Source: Colwellia ponticola (GTDB lineage: Bacteria > Pseudomonadota > Gammaproteobacteria > Enterobacterales > Alteromonadaceae). Taken from it: a stretch of DNA of 64,000 bases. Both the position numbers and the translations under genes were made by a program. The notes below the pieces were generated by a model. It did no database searches. It saw only the letters and a program-made list of their open reading frames with translations, and had not been told where the DNA came from. The stretch spans positions 620,001-684,000 of the forward strand of contig NZ_SZVP01000001.1 in assembly GCF_005885605.1 (NCBI RefSeq). The letters are read 5' to 3'. This document shows, piece after piece, positions 1-9,145 of the stretch. The stretch's first letter is position 1. Every line of letters starts with the position of its first letter.

Positions 1-178
1 GTTCTAGTCTTAACTTTTGCTGTTCAAGACTGGTGACTTGAAAATAATGATAATAATTTCCTAAGCGATATCCGGTAAATAAACAAAGAGCAATAACCGT
101 TAATAACAACAAAGCCGACTTAAAAGCACCTAAACGAGCAACCACAACACCAAGATTTATTTTTTCTAACCATTTCAT
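1..178 (-). CDS. N-terminal part of an unidentified inner-membrane protein (partial)
   Basis: Reading the minus strand from an ATG at 178 gives an open frame running off the window start (59 codons visible). It begins MKWLEKINLG, has one hydrophobic segment at about residues 20-36 (SALLLLTVIALCLF), and then a Tyr/Gln/Glu-rich stretch that looks like the start of a coiled coil (SLEQQKLRLE). This suggests a single-pass membrane protein with a helical periplasmic or cytoplasmic part. It is divergent from the ClC gene, with 23 bp between the start codons. The family is not certain; DUF6776-type proteins have this N-terminal plan. Confidence 0.6.
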   Translation of the reverse strand, partial: MKWLEKINLGVVVARLGAFKSALLLLTVIALCLFTGYRLGNYYHYFQVTSLEQQKLRLE

Positions 179-201
179 TTGTAAAGTATTATAATCCTGT
201 A

Positions 202-1965
202 ATGATAATATCGATCGCAGCAATAAGAAAACACTTAGCTTTACCAAATACTTCTTGGCAAATTTGCTTGCTTGCTATTATTGGTGGCTGCGCTTCAGCT
301 TTATTGGTAGTGCTGTTTACCCTCACTATTGAAGCTATTCAACAAGTCTACCTAATAAAATCAGATAACTATAACAGTTTAGACGAGATAAGTCGTTTTG
401 ATTTGCCCATTATAGGCGCAATTCTTATCTTATTAATTGCTTGGTTTACCGGGTACAAATATTTGCGTACCGGTATTCCTTTTGTCCTGCATCGATTAAA
501 AGTAGCGCATGGCGTTATTCCCTTTAAAAATACTATCAATCAATTTTGGGGCAGCGCCATCGCGCTAGCTTCAGGCTTTTCTGTTGGTCGTGAAGGGCCC
601 GCTGTTCATCTTGGCGCAGCATGTAGTAGTTATTTAGGCAGTATGCTTAAACTTCCGTATAACAATATCCGTACCTTGTGTGCCTGCGGTATTGCGGCAG
701 GTATTGCGGCAACCTTTAATACCCCAATAGCTGCAGTAATTTTTGTCATGGAAGTGATTATGCGTGAGTACAAAGCACATATTTTTATCCCTGTTATGCT
801 CGCTGCTATTGTCGGCTCTGTAATTACCCGTAGCGTTTTTGGCACCAGTCATAGTTTTGAATATTTTCAAGTAGTGGCGCTGCAACATCCTCATTATTTC
901 TCTTTGGCGTTATTAGCCATAGTGTTAGGAGTATTAGCGGCACTTTTTAATAAGTATTTAGTCGTTATTATTAAACAAAGTGTTAAATACCATATAGTGC
1001 CGCGCTTAATGTTAGCCGCGCTAATTACCGGTGCCTTAGGTTATTTTGTTCCTGCTGCTATGGGTACTGGCGCAAGTGCTATTGATCTTTCTTTAACCAG
1101 TAACGTATCGATAGGTTTTCTAGTAAGCTTATTAGTTGCTAAGTTATTAATGACTATGTTCGCACTAGGCTTAGGTATACCTGGCGGTATTATTGGGCCA
1201 ACGTTAGGCATTGGTGCCATCGCAGGCGCTTGTGCTGGTGCAATTGTTACACAAATATTACCTGGTGAGCACCTAGGTAGTGATTTTATTTTAATGGGTA
1301 TGGCTGGTTTTATGGCGGCTAGCTTAAGCGCGCCACTGGCAGCATTGCTTGCTGTTGTTGAACTATCAGGTCAGCTTGAACTCGTTTTACCTGCCATGAT
1401 AGTCATTACCATTGCCAGTATTGTCTCGCGGCAGGTGTGCAAAAATGAATCTATCTTTACCATGCAATTAGATGCGCAAAACTTGCTCTATCAAAAGCCC
1501 CCCATTGAAGAATCATTACAAAACATTAGTGCTTTGGCGGTAATGAAAGATAATTTATTGATTTTAGATCAGGCAAGTACGCGCACAATGGTCGGCGAGA
1601 TAATGAATAGCCATGAGTCACAATTGGTCATCAATAAAAAACCCGCTAGCCAAGCTGATATTGACCAATACGGTGCCGAGAATAGTTTTTATTGGGCACA
1701 ATTGGATACAGAGCGTGTTGATACTAATACTGTTGACGTTGACGTTGACGTTGACGTTGACGTTGACAGTATTATTGCTCAAAACTTAATACTACATAAG
1801 CTTATCCCATTAAATCATCAAGTAACGTTAGCAGAAGCCTATTTAGCCTTAGTAAAGCAACGTTCAGGTGCGGTATACCTTTATCATAATGATGTTAACA
1901 ACTGTATTGGTTTGGTAACATTTGAACAACTTAGAATTTATTTAGTAGAAGGACAACTCAATTAA
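202..1965 (+). CDS. ClC-family chloride channel/antiporter
   Basis: Polytopic inner-membrane ClC protein (587 aa) expected to move chloride, with or without proton exchange. The filter motif GREGPAVHLG is present and puts the gating glutamate at E131. A second filter-like segment, GIPGGIIGPTLGIG, follows at about residue 325. Three sites differ from E. coli ClcA by eye alignment: the GSGIP element reads AHGVIP, the internal proton glutamate position is V185 (after E184), and the central tyrosine position is Leu. The C-terminal 150 residues are soluble and end in a CBS-like segment. They contain six Val-Asp pairs encoded by a hexanucleotide repeat. hemJ starts at the stop codon. Confidence 0.9.
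   Translation: MIISIAAIRKHLALPNTSWQICLLAIIGGCASALLVVLFTLTIEAIQQVYLIKSDNYNSLDEISRFDLPIIGAILILLIAWFTGYKYLRTGIPFVLHRLKVAHGVIPFKNTINQFWGSAIALASGFSVGREGPAVHLGAACSSYLGSMLKLPYNNIRTLCACGIAAGIAATFNTPIAAVIFVMEVIMREYKAHIFIPVMLAAIVGSVITRSVFGTSHSFEYFQVVALQHPHYFSLALLAIVLGVLAALFNKYLVVIIKQSVKYHIVPRLMLAALITGALGYFVPAAMGTGASAIDLSLTSNVSIGFLVSLLVAKLLMTMFALGLGIPGGIIGPTLGIGAIAGACAGAIVTQILPGEHLGSDFILMGMAGFMAASLSAPLAALLAVVELSGQLELVLPAMIVITIASIVSRQVCKNESIFTMQLDAQNLLYQKPPIEESLQNISALAVMKDNLLILDQASTRTMVGEIMNSHESQLVINKKPASQADIDQYGAENSFYWAQLDTERVDTNTVDVDVDVDVDVDSIIAQNLILHKLIPLNHQVTLAEAYLALVKQRSGAVYLYHNDVNNCIGLVTFEQLRIYLVEGQLN
1732..1767 (+). repeat. In-frame hexanucleotide repeat, six copies of GTTGAC
   Basis: Six perfect consecutive copies of GTTGAC lie inside the cytoplasmic C-terminal region of the ClC gene and encode (Val-Asp)6. 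The unit length is a multiple of three, so gain or loss of copies would change linker length without breaking the frame. Confidence 0.95.
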
Positions 1966-2411
1966 TGAGCTCATTTTTAATTAACAATATCCTCTGGCTT
2001 AAAGCCTTACATGTTAGCTTTATGGTGGCTTGGTTTGCTGGCATATTTTATTTACCACGTTTATTTGTTAACCACGCAGAAACCAAGTCAACTGAAATAG
2101 CACAACATCTTAAAGGTATGGAACGACGCTTACTTTATTTCGTCAGCCCCTTTGCTATTTTGACCCTCTTGCTTGGACTCGCTATTATTTATGCTTATGG
2201 CACTAGCTGGTTTATTGCTGCTAAATGGTTACATATCAAATTAACCTTAGTCATTGCGCTATTTATTTACCATGGCTATTGCTTCAAGCTTGTTAAGACT
2301 TTCGCCCTAGATCAAAACACACGTTCAGGACGTTTTTACCGAATTTTTAATGAAATACCTGTATTAATCTTGTTTGCCGTTATTATACTCGCTTACCTTA
2401 AACCGATGTAA
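1965..2411 (+). CDS. hemJ: Protoporphyrinogen IX oxidase HemJ (UPF0093)
   Basis: A 148-residue, four-helix membrane protein of the HemJ family, which oxidises protoporphyrinogen IX to protoporphyrin IX in haem synthesis. The N-terminal signature ALHVSFMVAWFAGIFYLPRLF carries the conserved histidine (H16), and the second conserved block, KWLHIKL, lies near residue 88. Length is normal for the family. The ATG shares one base with the stop codon of the ClC gene, so the two are probably cotranscribed. hemL, an earlier step of the same pathway, lies about 3.5 kb downstream. Confidence 0.9.
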   Translation: MSSFLINNILWLKALHVSFMVAWFAGIFYLPRLFVNHAETKSTEIAQHLKGMERRLLYFVSPFAILTLLLGLAIIYAYGTSWFIAAKWLHIKLTLVIALFIYHGYCFKLVKTFALDQNTRSGRFYRIFNEIPVLILFAVIILAYLKPM

Positions 2412-2530
2412 TATTGCGACAGTTATCATATTTGTCTTATTTTTATTGTTGGCTACGTATTACCAGCCAGCAAAAAAATAAGCACTTACCCTTTATAGCG
2501 AATGGGCTTTACCACTTTGGAGACATGATA

Positions 2531-4714
2531 ATGAAGTACTTTTTGATGATTATTTTAGTACTATCGGTATTCTGTTCGTCAGTACAGGCCTCTAATACCT
2601 TACCATTAGCAAATTTCGTTAAACCTAAAATTGTTGGTGGTGAGTCTGCAACTCCAGGCGATTGGCCTTGGATGTCGGCTTTGATTTTTACGCAAAATAG
2701 CCTAGCAAGCTCTTTAACAGTGACGAGCAGCCAATACCTTAATGACGCGTTTTTAAATAGCCCGACAGGTACTGTTAGCGCAGCAATAGTTGACTGTGGC
2801 ATCGGCGATAATTTATGCCCACTGGCTAATAATAAAATATGCTTAATTGCCCGTGGTGACATAGATTTTTCTGACAAAGCAACTAACTGTCAGGCAAGTG
2901 GCGGTATAGGAGCCATTATATATAATAATGTGGCAGGCATGATAGATGGTACCTTAGGCGAAAATTTTTTAGGGACCATACCCGTAGTCGCTATCAGTCA
3001 AACTGACGGTGCTGCTTTGCTCAATAAAGTTAATAGTATTGCCACCATCACTGTTATTGCACAACAAGCGATAGCCCAAAACGCCAGTTGCGGTGCTAGC
3101 TTTATTGGTGGTAGATGGTTACTTACAGCGGCGCATTGTGTTGAAGGTGTCAGTATTAACGAGGCCGACATTACTTTTTTAAAAGTAAAGGTCGGTGCTT
3201 ATGATTTAGCTGATGATCTAAGTAAAGGCGCGGAAAGTGTCCAAGCTATAAAACGTATTTATATACATCCTGAATACAAGGTAAACACTACTTTTAATAA
3301 TGATATCGCCCTAATTGAGCTTGTAGAAACCGTTAATCCTGATCAGCAAGCTATTAGCTTAGTTAATAATGCCACTAGCGAGCAATTGGCCTTAAATAAT
3401 AGCGCTGTAACTGTTATTGGTTGGGGTAATATTATCCCTTACGGCCCTAAAGATGAACTGCCTGGCAATAGCCAACCTGATAAATTACAGCAAGTGGAGT
3501 TATCCTTATTAACCAATTCACAATGTAAAACTAAATTAGCGCAAGCTTATACTGAATTGGAAGGTATTACTTATTTAGCAAGCCAAGTTGGCATTACCGA
3601 TAGCATGATCTGTGCTGAGTCTTTAGTTATTCAACCGCCAACTGGAGCAGCTTTAACTAACGGTAAAGGCTCATGTCAGGGTGATAGTGGCGGGCCATTA
3701 ATAGTAGCAACTCATCTAGGTTGGCAACAGCTCGGTATTGTCAGCTACGGCGTTGGTTGCGGTGTCGCTGCTTTTCCTGATGTTTATACTCGCGTAGGTA
3801 ACTTTACCTCGTGGATTAAGAGTATTACCACAGGAATCGCCATTGAACCTAGTTATAACTTTGCCATTACCCCACAAAATACTGCACAAACAGCACAACT
3901 CACTGTCACCAATCATAGTAATAGTAGCGCTAATCTAACCTTCAGCTTATCAGCTGAAAAACTTAGTAGTAGCGCCTTTACCTTAAATGCTGAGACTTGC
4001 AAGTTCTTAGCGGCAAAGCAAAGTTGTCAGCTACAAGTAGACTTTGATGCTAAGACTGTTGGACTGCATAAAATGAGAATTATCATCGACAGTGGGAATA
4101 TTCCTTCAAGTCACAGTATTATCAGCGCACAAGCGCTTGCCGAGGATAATAACATCAACACCCAATTATCGGGTGGTTCAACAACATTACGTTGGTTTAA
4201 TGGTGGCGATAAACCTTGGATACTCGATAATACCGAAGCTGCAATAAAGAGTGGTAATATTGGCAATAATCAGCAAAGTGCTGTGTTACTCAACTTTTTT
4301 GGCGCAGGTAGTTTATCCTTTGAGTGGGCCGTCTCAAGTGAAGAAAATACTAATAACACTAACGATCCTTTTGATGCCCTGTATTTAATTGTCGATGGTA
4401 AACAAGCTAGCTTTATCTCTGGCGGCGTTACGACCAATATTGATGAGGTGACTTACACTAAAGTCACGCTTGATAACTTAGCTGGTGGTGAACATAATAT
4501 CACCTGGTTATATAAAAAAGATGCTGGCACCAGTGCCGGTAAAGATCAAGGTTATTTAAGAAATGTGATTTTTACGCCAAGCATAACAGCTAGTGTTCCT
4601 CCTGCTTCACCAGCGCTAGCGGAAGACGCAACAGACAATAAATCTAGCGGCGGTAGTATTTACTTTCTCTTGCTTATGTTGACTTTATTAACCTCTCGAA
4701 CTCGAAGTGTTTAA
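2531..4714 (+). CDS. Secreted trypsin-like serine protease with inserted PA domain and GlyGly-CTERM tail
   Basis: An S1-family serine protease of 727 aa from the chosen ATG. The ATG at 2531 was chosen because GGAG lies 9 bases upstream and the reading then opens with a signal peptide (MKYFLMIILVLSVFCSSVQA); the frame stays open upstream to a TTG at 2414. The mature-type N-terminus IVGG starts at residue 34. A protease-associated (PA) domain is inserted at about residues 60-175, before the catalytic histidine. The triad is H202 (TAAHC), D258 (NNDIAL) and S386 (GDSGGP). A beta-sandwich region follows. The tail GGSIYFLLLMLTLL plus basic residues is a GlyGly-CTERM sorting signal, typical of type II secretion substrates cut by rhombosortase. 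Confidence 0.87.
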   Translation: MKYFLMIILVLSVFCSSVQASNTLPLANFVKPKIVGGESATPGDWPWMSALIFTQNSLASSLTVTSSQYLNDAFLNSPTGTVSAAIVDCGIGDNLCPLANNKICLIARGDIDFSDKATNCQASGGIGAIIYNNVAGMIDGTLGENFLGTIPVVAISQTDGAALLNKVNSIATITVIAQQAIAQNASCGASFIGGRWLLTAAHCVEGVSINEADITFLKVKVGAYDLADDLSKGAESVQAIKRIYIHPEYKVNTTFNNDIALIELVETVNPDQQAISLVNNATSEQLALNNSAVTVIGWGNIIPYGPKDELPGNSQPDKLQQVELSLLTNSQCKTKLAQAYTELEGITYLASQVGITDSMICAESLVIQPPTGAALTNGKGSCQGDSGGPLIVATHLGWQQLGIVSYGVGCGVAAFPDVYTRVGNFTSWIKSITTGIAIEPSYNFAITPQNTAQTAQLTVTNHSNSSANLTFSLSAEKLSSSAFTLNAETCKFLAAKQSCQLQVDFDAKTVGLHKMRIIIDSGNIPSSHSIISAQALAEDNNINTQLSGGSTTLRWFNGGDKPWILDNTEAAIKSGNIGNNQQSAVLLNFFGAGSLSFEWAVSSEENTNNTNDPFDALYLIVDGKQASFISGGVTTNIDEVTYTKVTLDNLAGGEHNITWLYKKDAGTSAGKDQGYLRNVIFTPSITASVPPASPALAEDATDNKSSGGSIYFLLLMLTLLTSRTRSV

Positions 4715-4721
4715 ACGCCCA

Positions 4722-4750
4722 CCTAAAAAAGCCAGTTAGTGTTTTTTAGG
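4722..4750. terminator. Possible weak terminator after the protease gene
   Basis: CCTAAAAAA and TTTTTTAGG form a 9-bp inverted repeat with an 11-base loop, just after the protease stop codon. The stem is A/T-rich and no separate U-tract follows, so the function is uncertain. Confidence 0.35.
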
Positions 4751-4782
4751 TTAAGTCACCCTTTTTCGACGCTTAATTAACA

Positions 4783-4811
4783 TTAACAAACTAGCTGTTT
4801 TGTGCTATATT
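4783..4811 (+). promoter_or_regulatory. Sigma70-type promoter of pyrB
   Basis: TTAACA (4783-4788), a 17-base spacer ending in TG plus one base, and TATATT (4806-4811). This is a good extended -10 promoter. It predicts transcription from about 4818, downstream of the TTG at 4813, and so favours the ATG at 4849 as the pyrB start. Confidence 0.6.
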
Positions 4812-4848
4812 CTTGGCAAATTTTTCACCCTTCAATGTAATAATCAAG

Positions 4849-5862
4849 ATGATGAAATTCCAAGGCAGTCACATTCTGTCGGTATCACAATTTGACCGTG
4901 AAGCTATCGCTAAAATATTGCAAGTATCAGCGAAAATGGCTCCTTATGCGTCAAGACAAAAGCGTTGTCATGTGCTCAATGGCGCCATACTAAGTAACTT
5001 GTTTTTTGAACCAAGTACCCGTACTCGCGTAAGCTTTGGTACTGCCTTTAATTTATTGGGCGGCTTTGTCCGGGAAACAGTAGGTCAAGAAAACTCATCG
5101 CTAAGTAAAGGTGAGTCTTTATTTGATACTGCTCAAGTCATTAGTGGCTATTCTGATGTTATTGCTATGCGCCATCCACAAATGCATTCGGTAGAACAAT
5201 TTGCACAAGGGAGCACAGTACCTGTAATCAACGGCGGTGACGGGGCTAATGAGCATCCAACACAAGCCTTACTTGATCTTTTTACTATCCAATCTGAAAT
5301 GATGCACTTTAATAAAGGTTTAGATAATTTAGATATCGTTTTGATGGGAGACTTAAAACATGGTCGAACGGTACACTCTTTGTCAAAATTATTAAGCCTT
5401 TACAACAATGTAAAAGTCACTATGGTCGCGCCAAAAGCTTTACAAATGCCTGATAGCGTTATTTCAACCTTAAGTGATGCGGGTCATGAGGTTATCTTAA
5501 CTGAAACCATGGCGGGTAATTTATCTGCTGATGTTATCTATCAAACCAGAATTCAACAAGAGCGCTTTGCCAGTAAAGATGAAGCAGACTTGTATCGTGG
5601 ACACTTTAGTTTAAATAAAAGTGTTTACCAACAATATTGCCGAGAAAACACGGTGATTATGCACCCATTACCGCGTGATTCGCGCCCAGAAGCTAACGAA
5701 CTTGATATCGATCTAAACGATTTAGACAACCTCGCTATTTTTAGACAAGCGCAAAATGGTGTTTTAGTCCGTATGGCACTATTTGCTTTAACCTTAGGTG
5801 TTGAAGATCAATTAACCGATTATGAAAAACCGGTAAACTGGTTTACGAATAAAAATACCTAA
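4849..5862 (+). CDS. pyrB: Aspartate carbamoyltransferase
   Basis: Catalyses carbamoyl phosphate plus aspartate to N-carbamoylaspartate, the committed step of pyrimidine synthesis. The carbamoyl-phosphate site FEPSTRTRVSF is near residue 52. The aspartate-side motifs NGGDGANEHPTQALLDL and HPLPRDSRPE are intact. From the ATG at 4849 the protein is 337 aa, slightly longer than the E. coli catalytic chain. No pyrI regulatory subunit follows, so this enzyme may act without the E. coli-type regulatory chain. The start was set by the promoter at 4783-4811; ribosome-binding complementarity is weak, and 4852 is an alternative. Confidence 0.9.
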   Translation: MMKFQGSHILSVSQFDREAIAKILQVSAKMAPYASRQKRCHVLNGAILSNLFFEPSTRTRVSFGTAFNLLGGFVRETVGQENSSLSKGESLFDTAQVISGYSDVIAMRHPQMHSVEQFAQGSTVPVINGGDGANEHPTQALLDLFTIQSEMMHFNKGLDNLDIVLMGDLKHGRTVHSLSKLLSLYNNVKVTMVAPKALQMPDSVISTLSDAGHEVILTETMAGNLSADVIYQTRIQQERFASKDEADLYRGHFSLNKSVYQQYCRENTVIMHPLPRDSRPEANELDIDLNDLDNLAIFRQAQNGVLVRMALFALTLGVEDQLTDYEKPVNWFTNKNT

Positions 5863-5905
5863 AGCCTATGCCTCCTATTATTAACGATTTTTTAGAAGAG
5901 AAATT

Positions 5906-7189
5906 ATGAATAAATCTGAACAATTATTTGAACAAGCTCAAAAAATAATCCCTGGTGGTGTTAATTCCCCAGTACGCGCATTTAATGGCGTTGGCGGCAC
6001 TCCTTGTTTTATAAAGCGCGCACAAGGTGCTTATATTTATGATGCTGATGATAAAGCGTATATTGATTATGTTGGTTCATGGGGACCGATGATTTTAGGC
6101 CATAATCACCCTGCTATTCTTGACGCTGTTATTAATACCGCTAAAAATGGTTTAAGTTTTGGTGCACCAACCGAACTTGAAATTACCATGGCTGAAAAAG
6201 TACGTGAATTAGTCCCCTCAATGGAATCTTTACGCATGGTTAGCTCGGGAACAGAAGCGACTATGAGCGCCATTCGTTTAGCACGTGGCTATACAGGTCG
6301 CGATAAAATATTAAAATTTGAAGGTTGTTATCACGGACATGCCGACGCTTTATTAGTAAAAGCGGGCTCAGGCGCATTAACCATGGGCGTACCAAATTCA
6401 CCGGGTATTCCAGCTGATTTTGCTAAACATACCCTAACCGTTGGTTATAACAATATTGCCGAAGTAAAAGATATTTTTGCTCAATATGCTGATGAAATAG
6501 CCTGTATTATTGTTGAGCCTGTTGCGGGTAACATGAACTGTATTCCTCCTGTAGAAGGTTTCCTTGAAGGCTTACGTGAAGTCTGTGATCAATACGGCAG
6601 TGTATTAATTTTTGATGAAGTAATGACCGGCTTTCGTGTTGCTTTAGGGGGTGCCCAAGCGCTTTATAACATTAAGCCAGATTTAACTACCTTAGGTAAA
6701 GTGATTGGTGGCGGTATGCCTGTTGGCGCCTTCGGCGGTAAACAAGAAATTATGGACTATATAGCGCCTATCGGCCCTGTTTATCAAGCGGGTACTTTAT
6801 CGGGTAACCCAATTGCCATGGCTGCAGGTTTAGCCTCACTCACTGAATTGGCGCAAGGTAATAAACATCAACAACTAAGCGATGCCACTGAAAAATTAGC
6901 CATGGGCTTACAAGCGGCTGCTGAACGAAATGGCGTAAGTTTAAGTGTTAACTATGTAGGTGCTATGTTTGGATTTTTCTTTACTGAAGATCAAAACCCA
7001 ATTACTACTTATGCACAAGCAACACAATGTGATGCGGACATGTTTAAACGCTTCTTCCATTTAATGCTTGAGGAAGGTGTATACCTTGCGCCATCAGCTT
7101 ATGAAACGGGCTTTGTCTCTACCGCTCATACTGATGAAGTTATTGAAAAAACCTTAGTGGCTGCCGATAAGTGTTTTGCTCAACTCTAG
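5906..7189 (+). CDS. hemL: Glutamate-1-semialdehyde 2,1-aminomutase
   Basis: A PLP enzyme that converts glutamate-1-semialdehyde to 5-aminolevulinate in the C5 haem pathway. It is 427 aa, the usual length. The PLP lysine is K265 in [18 protein letters not shown], and other family motifs are intact ([11 protein letters not shown] near the start; [20 protein letters not shown]). An AGAAGAG ribosome-binding site precedes the ATG. It lies 43 bp after pyrB and ends before a strong terminator. Confidence 0.96.
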   Translation: MNKSEQLFEQAQKIIPGGVNSPVRAFNGVGGTPCFIKRAQGAYIYDADDKAYIDYVGSWGPMILGHNHPAILDAVINTAKNGLSFGAPTELEITMAEKVRELVPSMESLRMVSSGTEATMSAIRLARGYTGRDKILKFEGCYHGHADALLVKAGSGALTMGVPNSPGIPADFAKHTLTVGYNNIAEVKDIFAQYADEIACIIVEPVAGNMNCIPPVEGFLEGLREVCDQYGSVLIFDEVMTGFRVALGGAQALYNIKPDLTTLGKVIGGGMPVGAFGGKQEIMDYIAPIGPVYQAGTLSGNPIAMAAGLASLTELAQGNKHQQLSDATEKLAMGLQAAAERNGVSLSVNYVGAMFGFFFTEDQNPITTYAQATQCDADMFKRFFHLMLEEGVYLAPSAYETGFVSTAHTDEVIEKTLVAADKCFAQL

Positions 7190-7258
7190 TAGAAAATCAG
7201 TGTAATAATAAGCTTTATACTTGGCTTAAAAAATAAGCTTTAGTTGCGCTAAAAAACC

Positions 7259-7293
7259 AAAACGCCGTCAATAATACTGACGGCGTTTTTTAT
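7259..7293. terminator. Bidirectional rho-independent terminator
   Basis: AACGCCGTCA (7261-7270) pairs with TGACGGCGTT (7278-7287) around a 7-base loop. A T-run follows on the plus strand and an A-run precedes it. It sits between the convergent hemL and the small minus-strand gene and can serve both. Confidence 0.88.
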
Positions 7294-7312
7294 ATAACTA
7301 TTTAGCAAAATA

Positions 7313-7714
7313 TTAGCTTCTTAGCTTTTTGCGATGTAATTCACTCTGTAACCATTGTAATGCTTTTTGTCGACCTAAGCTTAGGCCGTTAAATATTCTC
7401 AAGTTCCAGCCATCTCGTTGACGCAGTGCCGCAACCTTTTCTACCGATTTTTGACTTTCATTATTATAGGTAACCACAGCAATCGCCGTTAAATTTTCAT
7501 GTGAGGCAACACTGAGCTTGGCTTCAAATGAAAAATCATAATGATTAATTTTATTAACTAAAATTGTATAGTTATCCGTGAGGTTTTTAGCGACAAACTG
7601 TTCATACTCTTCAGCCATTTCTAAAGATATCAAAACATTAGCGTCAATAATAATTTCTGCTAAATTTTCATTTAACAAATTTACTTGCGCAAAACTCAGT
7701 TGATGTTTGATCAT
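7313..7714 (-). CDS. Conserved-looking hypothetical protein, possibly STAS/SpoIIAA-like
   Basis: A 133-aa soluble protein with no signal peptide or membrane segment. Alternating beta and alpha segments (AEIIIDANVLISLEMAEEYE, YTILVNK, LTAIAVVTYNNESQKS, WNLRIFNGLSLGRQKALQWL) resemble the SpoIIAA/STAS-like fold seen in small regulatory or lipid-associated proteins. No catalytic motif was recognised. The ATG at 7714 has an upstream AAGG. It lies 35 bp downstream of moeA on the same strand and may be cotranscribed with it, but a role in molybdenum metabolism is not implied. The fold assignment is only a by-eye guess. Confidence 0.7.
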   Translation of the reverse strand: MIKHQLSFAQVNLLNENLAEIIIDANVLISLEMAEEYEQFVAKNLTDNYTILVNKINHYDFSFEAKLSVASHENLTAIAVVTYNNESQKSVEKVAALRQRDGWNLRIFNGLSLGRQKALQWLQSELHRKKLRS

Positions 7715-7749
7715 AATGCTATACCTTATAAAGAGCTTTATAAAAAACC

Positions 7750-8982
7750 TTAAAGAAAATGATCAAATAATTGCACCGTTACTTTTTCACCCGCCGCTAC
7801 TCTACCCTGCTCACTTGGGAGTATAATAAAGCAGTTAGCACGCGCTAAGCTCGATAAAATACCAGAGCCCTGCGCACCGGTTGAATCGACAACATTTTCA
7901 CCTAAGTCATTAACGCTAAAGACCGCACGTTGAAAATCCATCCGCCCCGGCGATTTATACAAGTCGTTACTGCAGGTAGCCGTTAACTGCGTTCGCTGTA
8001 AAGGTTGTGCATTTTGCATTTTAGTAAGTGCCACCAAGGCTAATTGATGAAAAGTAACTAAGGCTGAAACAGGGTTACCCGGCAAACCAAAAAAAACGCT
8101 ATTAGCTAACTTGCCAAAAGCAAAAGGTTTTCCTGGCTTCATTGCTATTTTCCAAAAGCCAATTTCGCCTAACTCATCTAGCACTGTTTTAGTATAGTCG
8201 GCATCACCAACCGAAACCCCACCAGAAGAAATAACCGCATCGGCCTGTTCATCAGCGCTAACAAAAGCGGCTTTTATTGCCTCAAAATCATCAGTAATAA
8301 TGCCAAAGTTAATCACCTCAACATGCAGTTTTGCAAGCATAGCAGCTAACACAAAACTGTTAGATTCATAAATATCGCCAACGCGTAATGCTTGCCCTGG
8401 CAACTTAAGCTCATCGCCAGTAGCAATTAAGGCAACTTTTAATTTACGATAAACCACTACCTCAGCAATACCTAAAGAAGCCAATACGCCAATACTAACC
8501 GCAGTAAGTTTGTCACCAGAGTGCATTACCTGTTGGCCATGCTTTATATCTTCACCAGCATGTCGCACATGTGAACCAAGACGCTTTTCTTGTAAGAAGG
8601 TGATGCGTTCACCCTCAACGGTGACATTTTCTTGCATCTCTACAGAATCACAACCGTCAGGCATTTTAGCGCCGGTCATAATGCGAATACACTCTCCAGG
8701 CTGGCATTGTCCCTGAAAGGGCACTCCCGCCATAGAGCGACCAACCAGCGTTAAGGTTTTGCTTTGCGATAAACTATCAAGTGCAAAAGCATAACCGTCC
8801 ATAGCTGAATTATCGTGAGGAGGCACATTTAAAGGGCTAGCAATATCTTGCGCTAATACATAGTGTAATGCTTGCTCAATAGGTAACGTTAATGTTTCAG
8901 TTATCGGGGAGACTTGCGTTAGCATATTGGCTAAAGCTTGTTCAAAAGGTAAAAGCCCTGGAGCCGTGCAACAATCAGACAT
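7750..8982 (-). CDS. moeA: Molybdopterin molybdenumtransferase MoeA
   Basis: Inserts molybdate into adenylylated molybdopterin in the last step of molybdenum cofactor (Moco) synthesis. The 410-aa protein has all MoeA landmarks in order: PHDNSAMDGYAFA near residue 60, GECIRIMTGAKMPDGCDSV, GDELKLPGQ, the MoaB/Mog-like block SSGGVSVGDADYTK, KPGKPFAFG and LPGNPVSALVTF. It is divergent from the moa/mod operon across a 411-bp intergenic region that holds an FNR-type site, so the two transcription units may share control. Confidence 0.96.
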   Translation of the reverse strand: MSDCCTAPGLLPFEQALANMLTQVSPITETLTLPIEQALHYVLAQDIASPLNVPPHDNSAMDGYAFALDSLSQSKTLTLVGRSMAGVPFQGQCQPGECIRIMTGAKMPDGCDSVEMQENVTVEGERITFLQEKRLGSHVRHAGEDIKHGQQVMHSGDKLTAVSIGVLASLGIAEVVVYRKLKVALIATGDELKLPGQALRVGDIYESNSFVLAAMLAKLHVEVINFGIITDDFEAIKAAFVSADEQADAVISSGGVSVGDADYTKTVLDELGEIGFWKIAMKPGKPFAFGKLANSVFFGLPGNPVSALVTFHQLALVALTKMQNAQPLQRTQLTATCSNDLYKSPGRMDFQRAVFSVNDLGENVVDSTGAQGSGILSSLARANCFIILPSEQGRVAAGEKVTVQLFDHFL

Positions 8983-9131
8983 AAAAACTCACTTATTATA
9001 CATTGACGTACTTAGTTAATACGCTTCACTTAAATTAACTTATCACTAAAATTATTTCATTACACTTAGCGCATTAAGGATAGTATCGCTTAAGTACCAA
9101 TAACATTAATAGTGCTATTACTGTTGTTTTC

Positions 9132-9145
9132 TTGATTATAATCAA
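9132..9145. promoter_or_regulatory. FNR-type binding site between moeA and moaA
   Basis: TTGATTATAATCAA is a perfect 14-bp palindrome identical to the FNR consensus TTGAT-N4-ATCAA. Its centre is about 255 bp before the moaA ATG and about 156 bp before the moeA ATG. FNR (EtrA in Shewanella) activates anaerobic respiration genes, many of which encode molybdoenzymes. The regulated promoter was not identified with confidence; TATACT at 9191-9196 is one possible -10 for moaA. Confidence 0.65.

Noticed and set aside
2414..2530. N-terminal extension of the protease from a TTG
   Set aside because: It would place 39 polar residues before the signal peptide; GGAG is correctly spaced only for the ATG at 2531.
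2509..2877. 122-codon minus-strand frame
   Set aside because: It is antisense to the start of the protease gene, with no ribosome-binding site or recognisable domain.
4813..4848. N-terminal extension of PyrB from a TTG
   Set aside because: The predicted transcription start is near 4818, after that codon.
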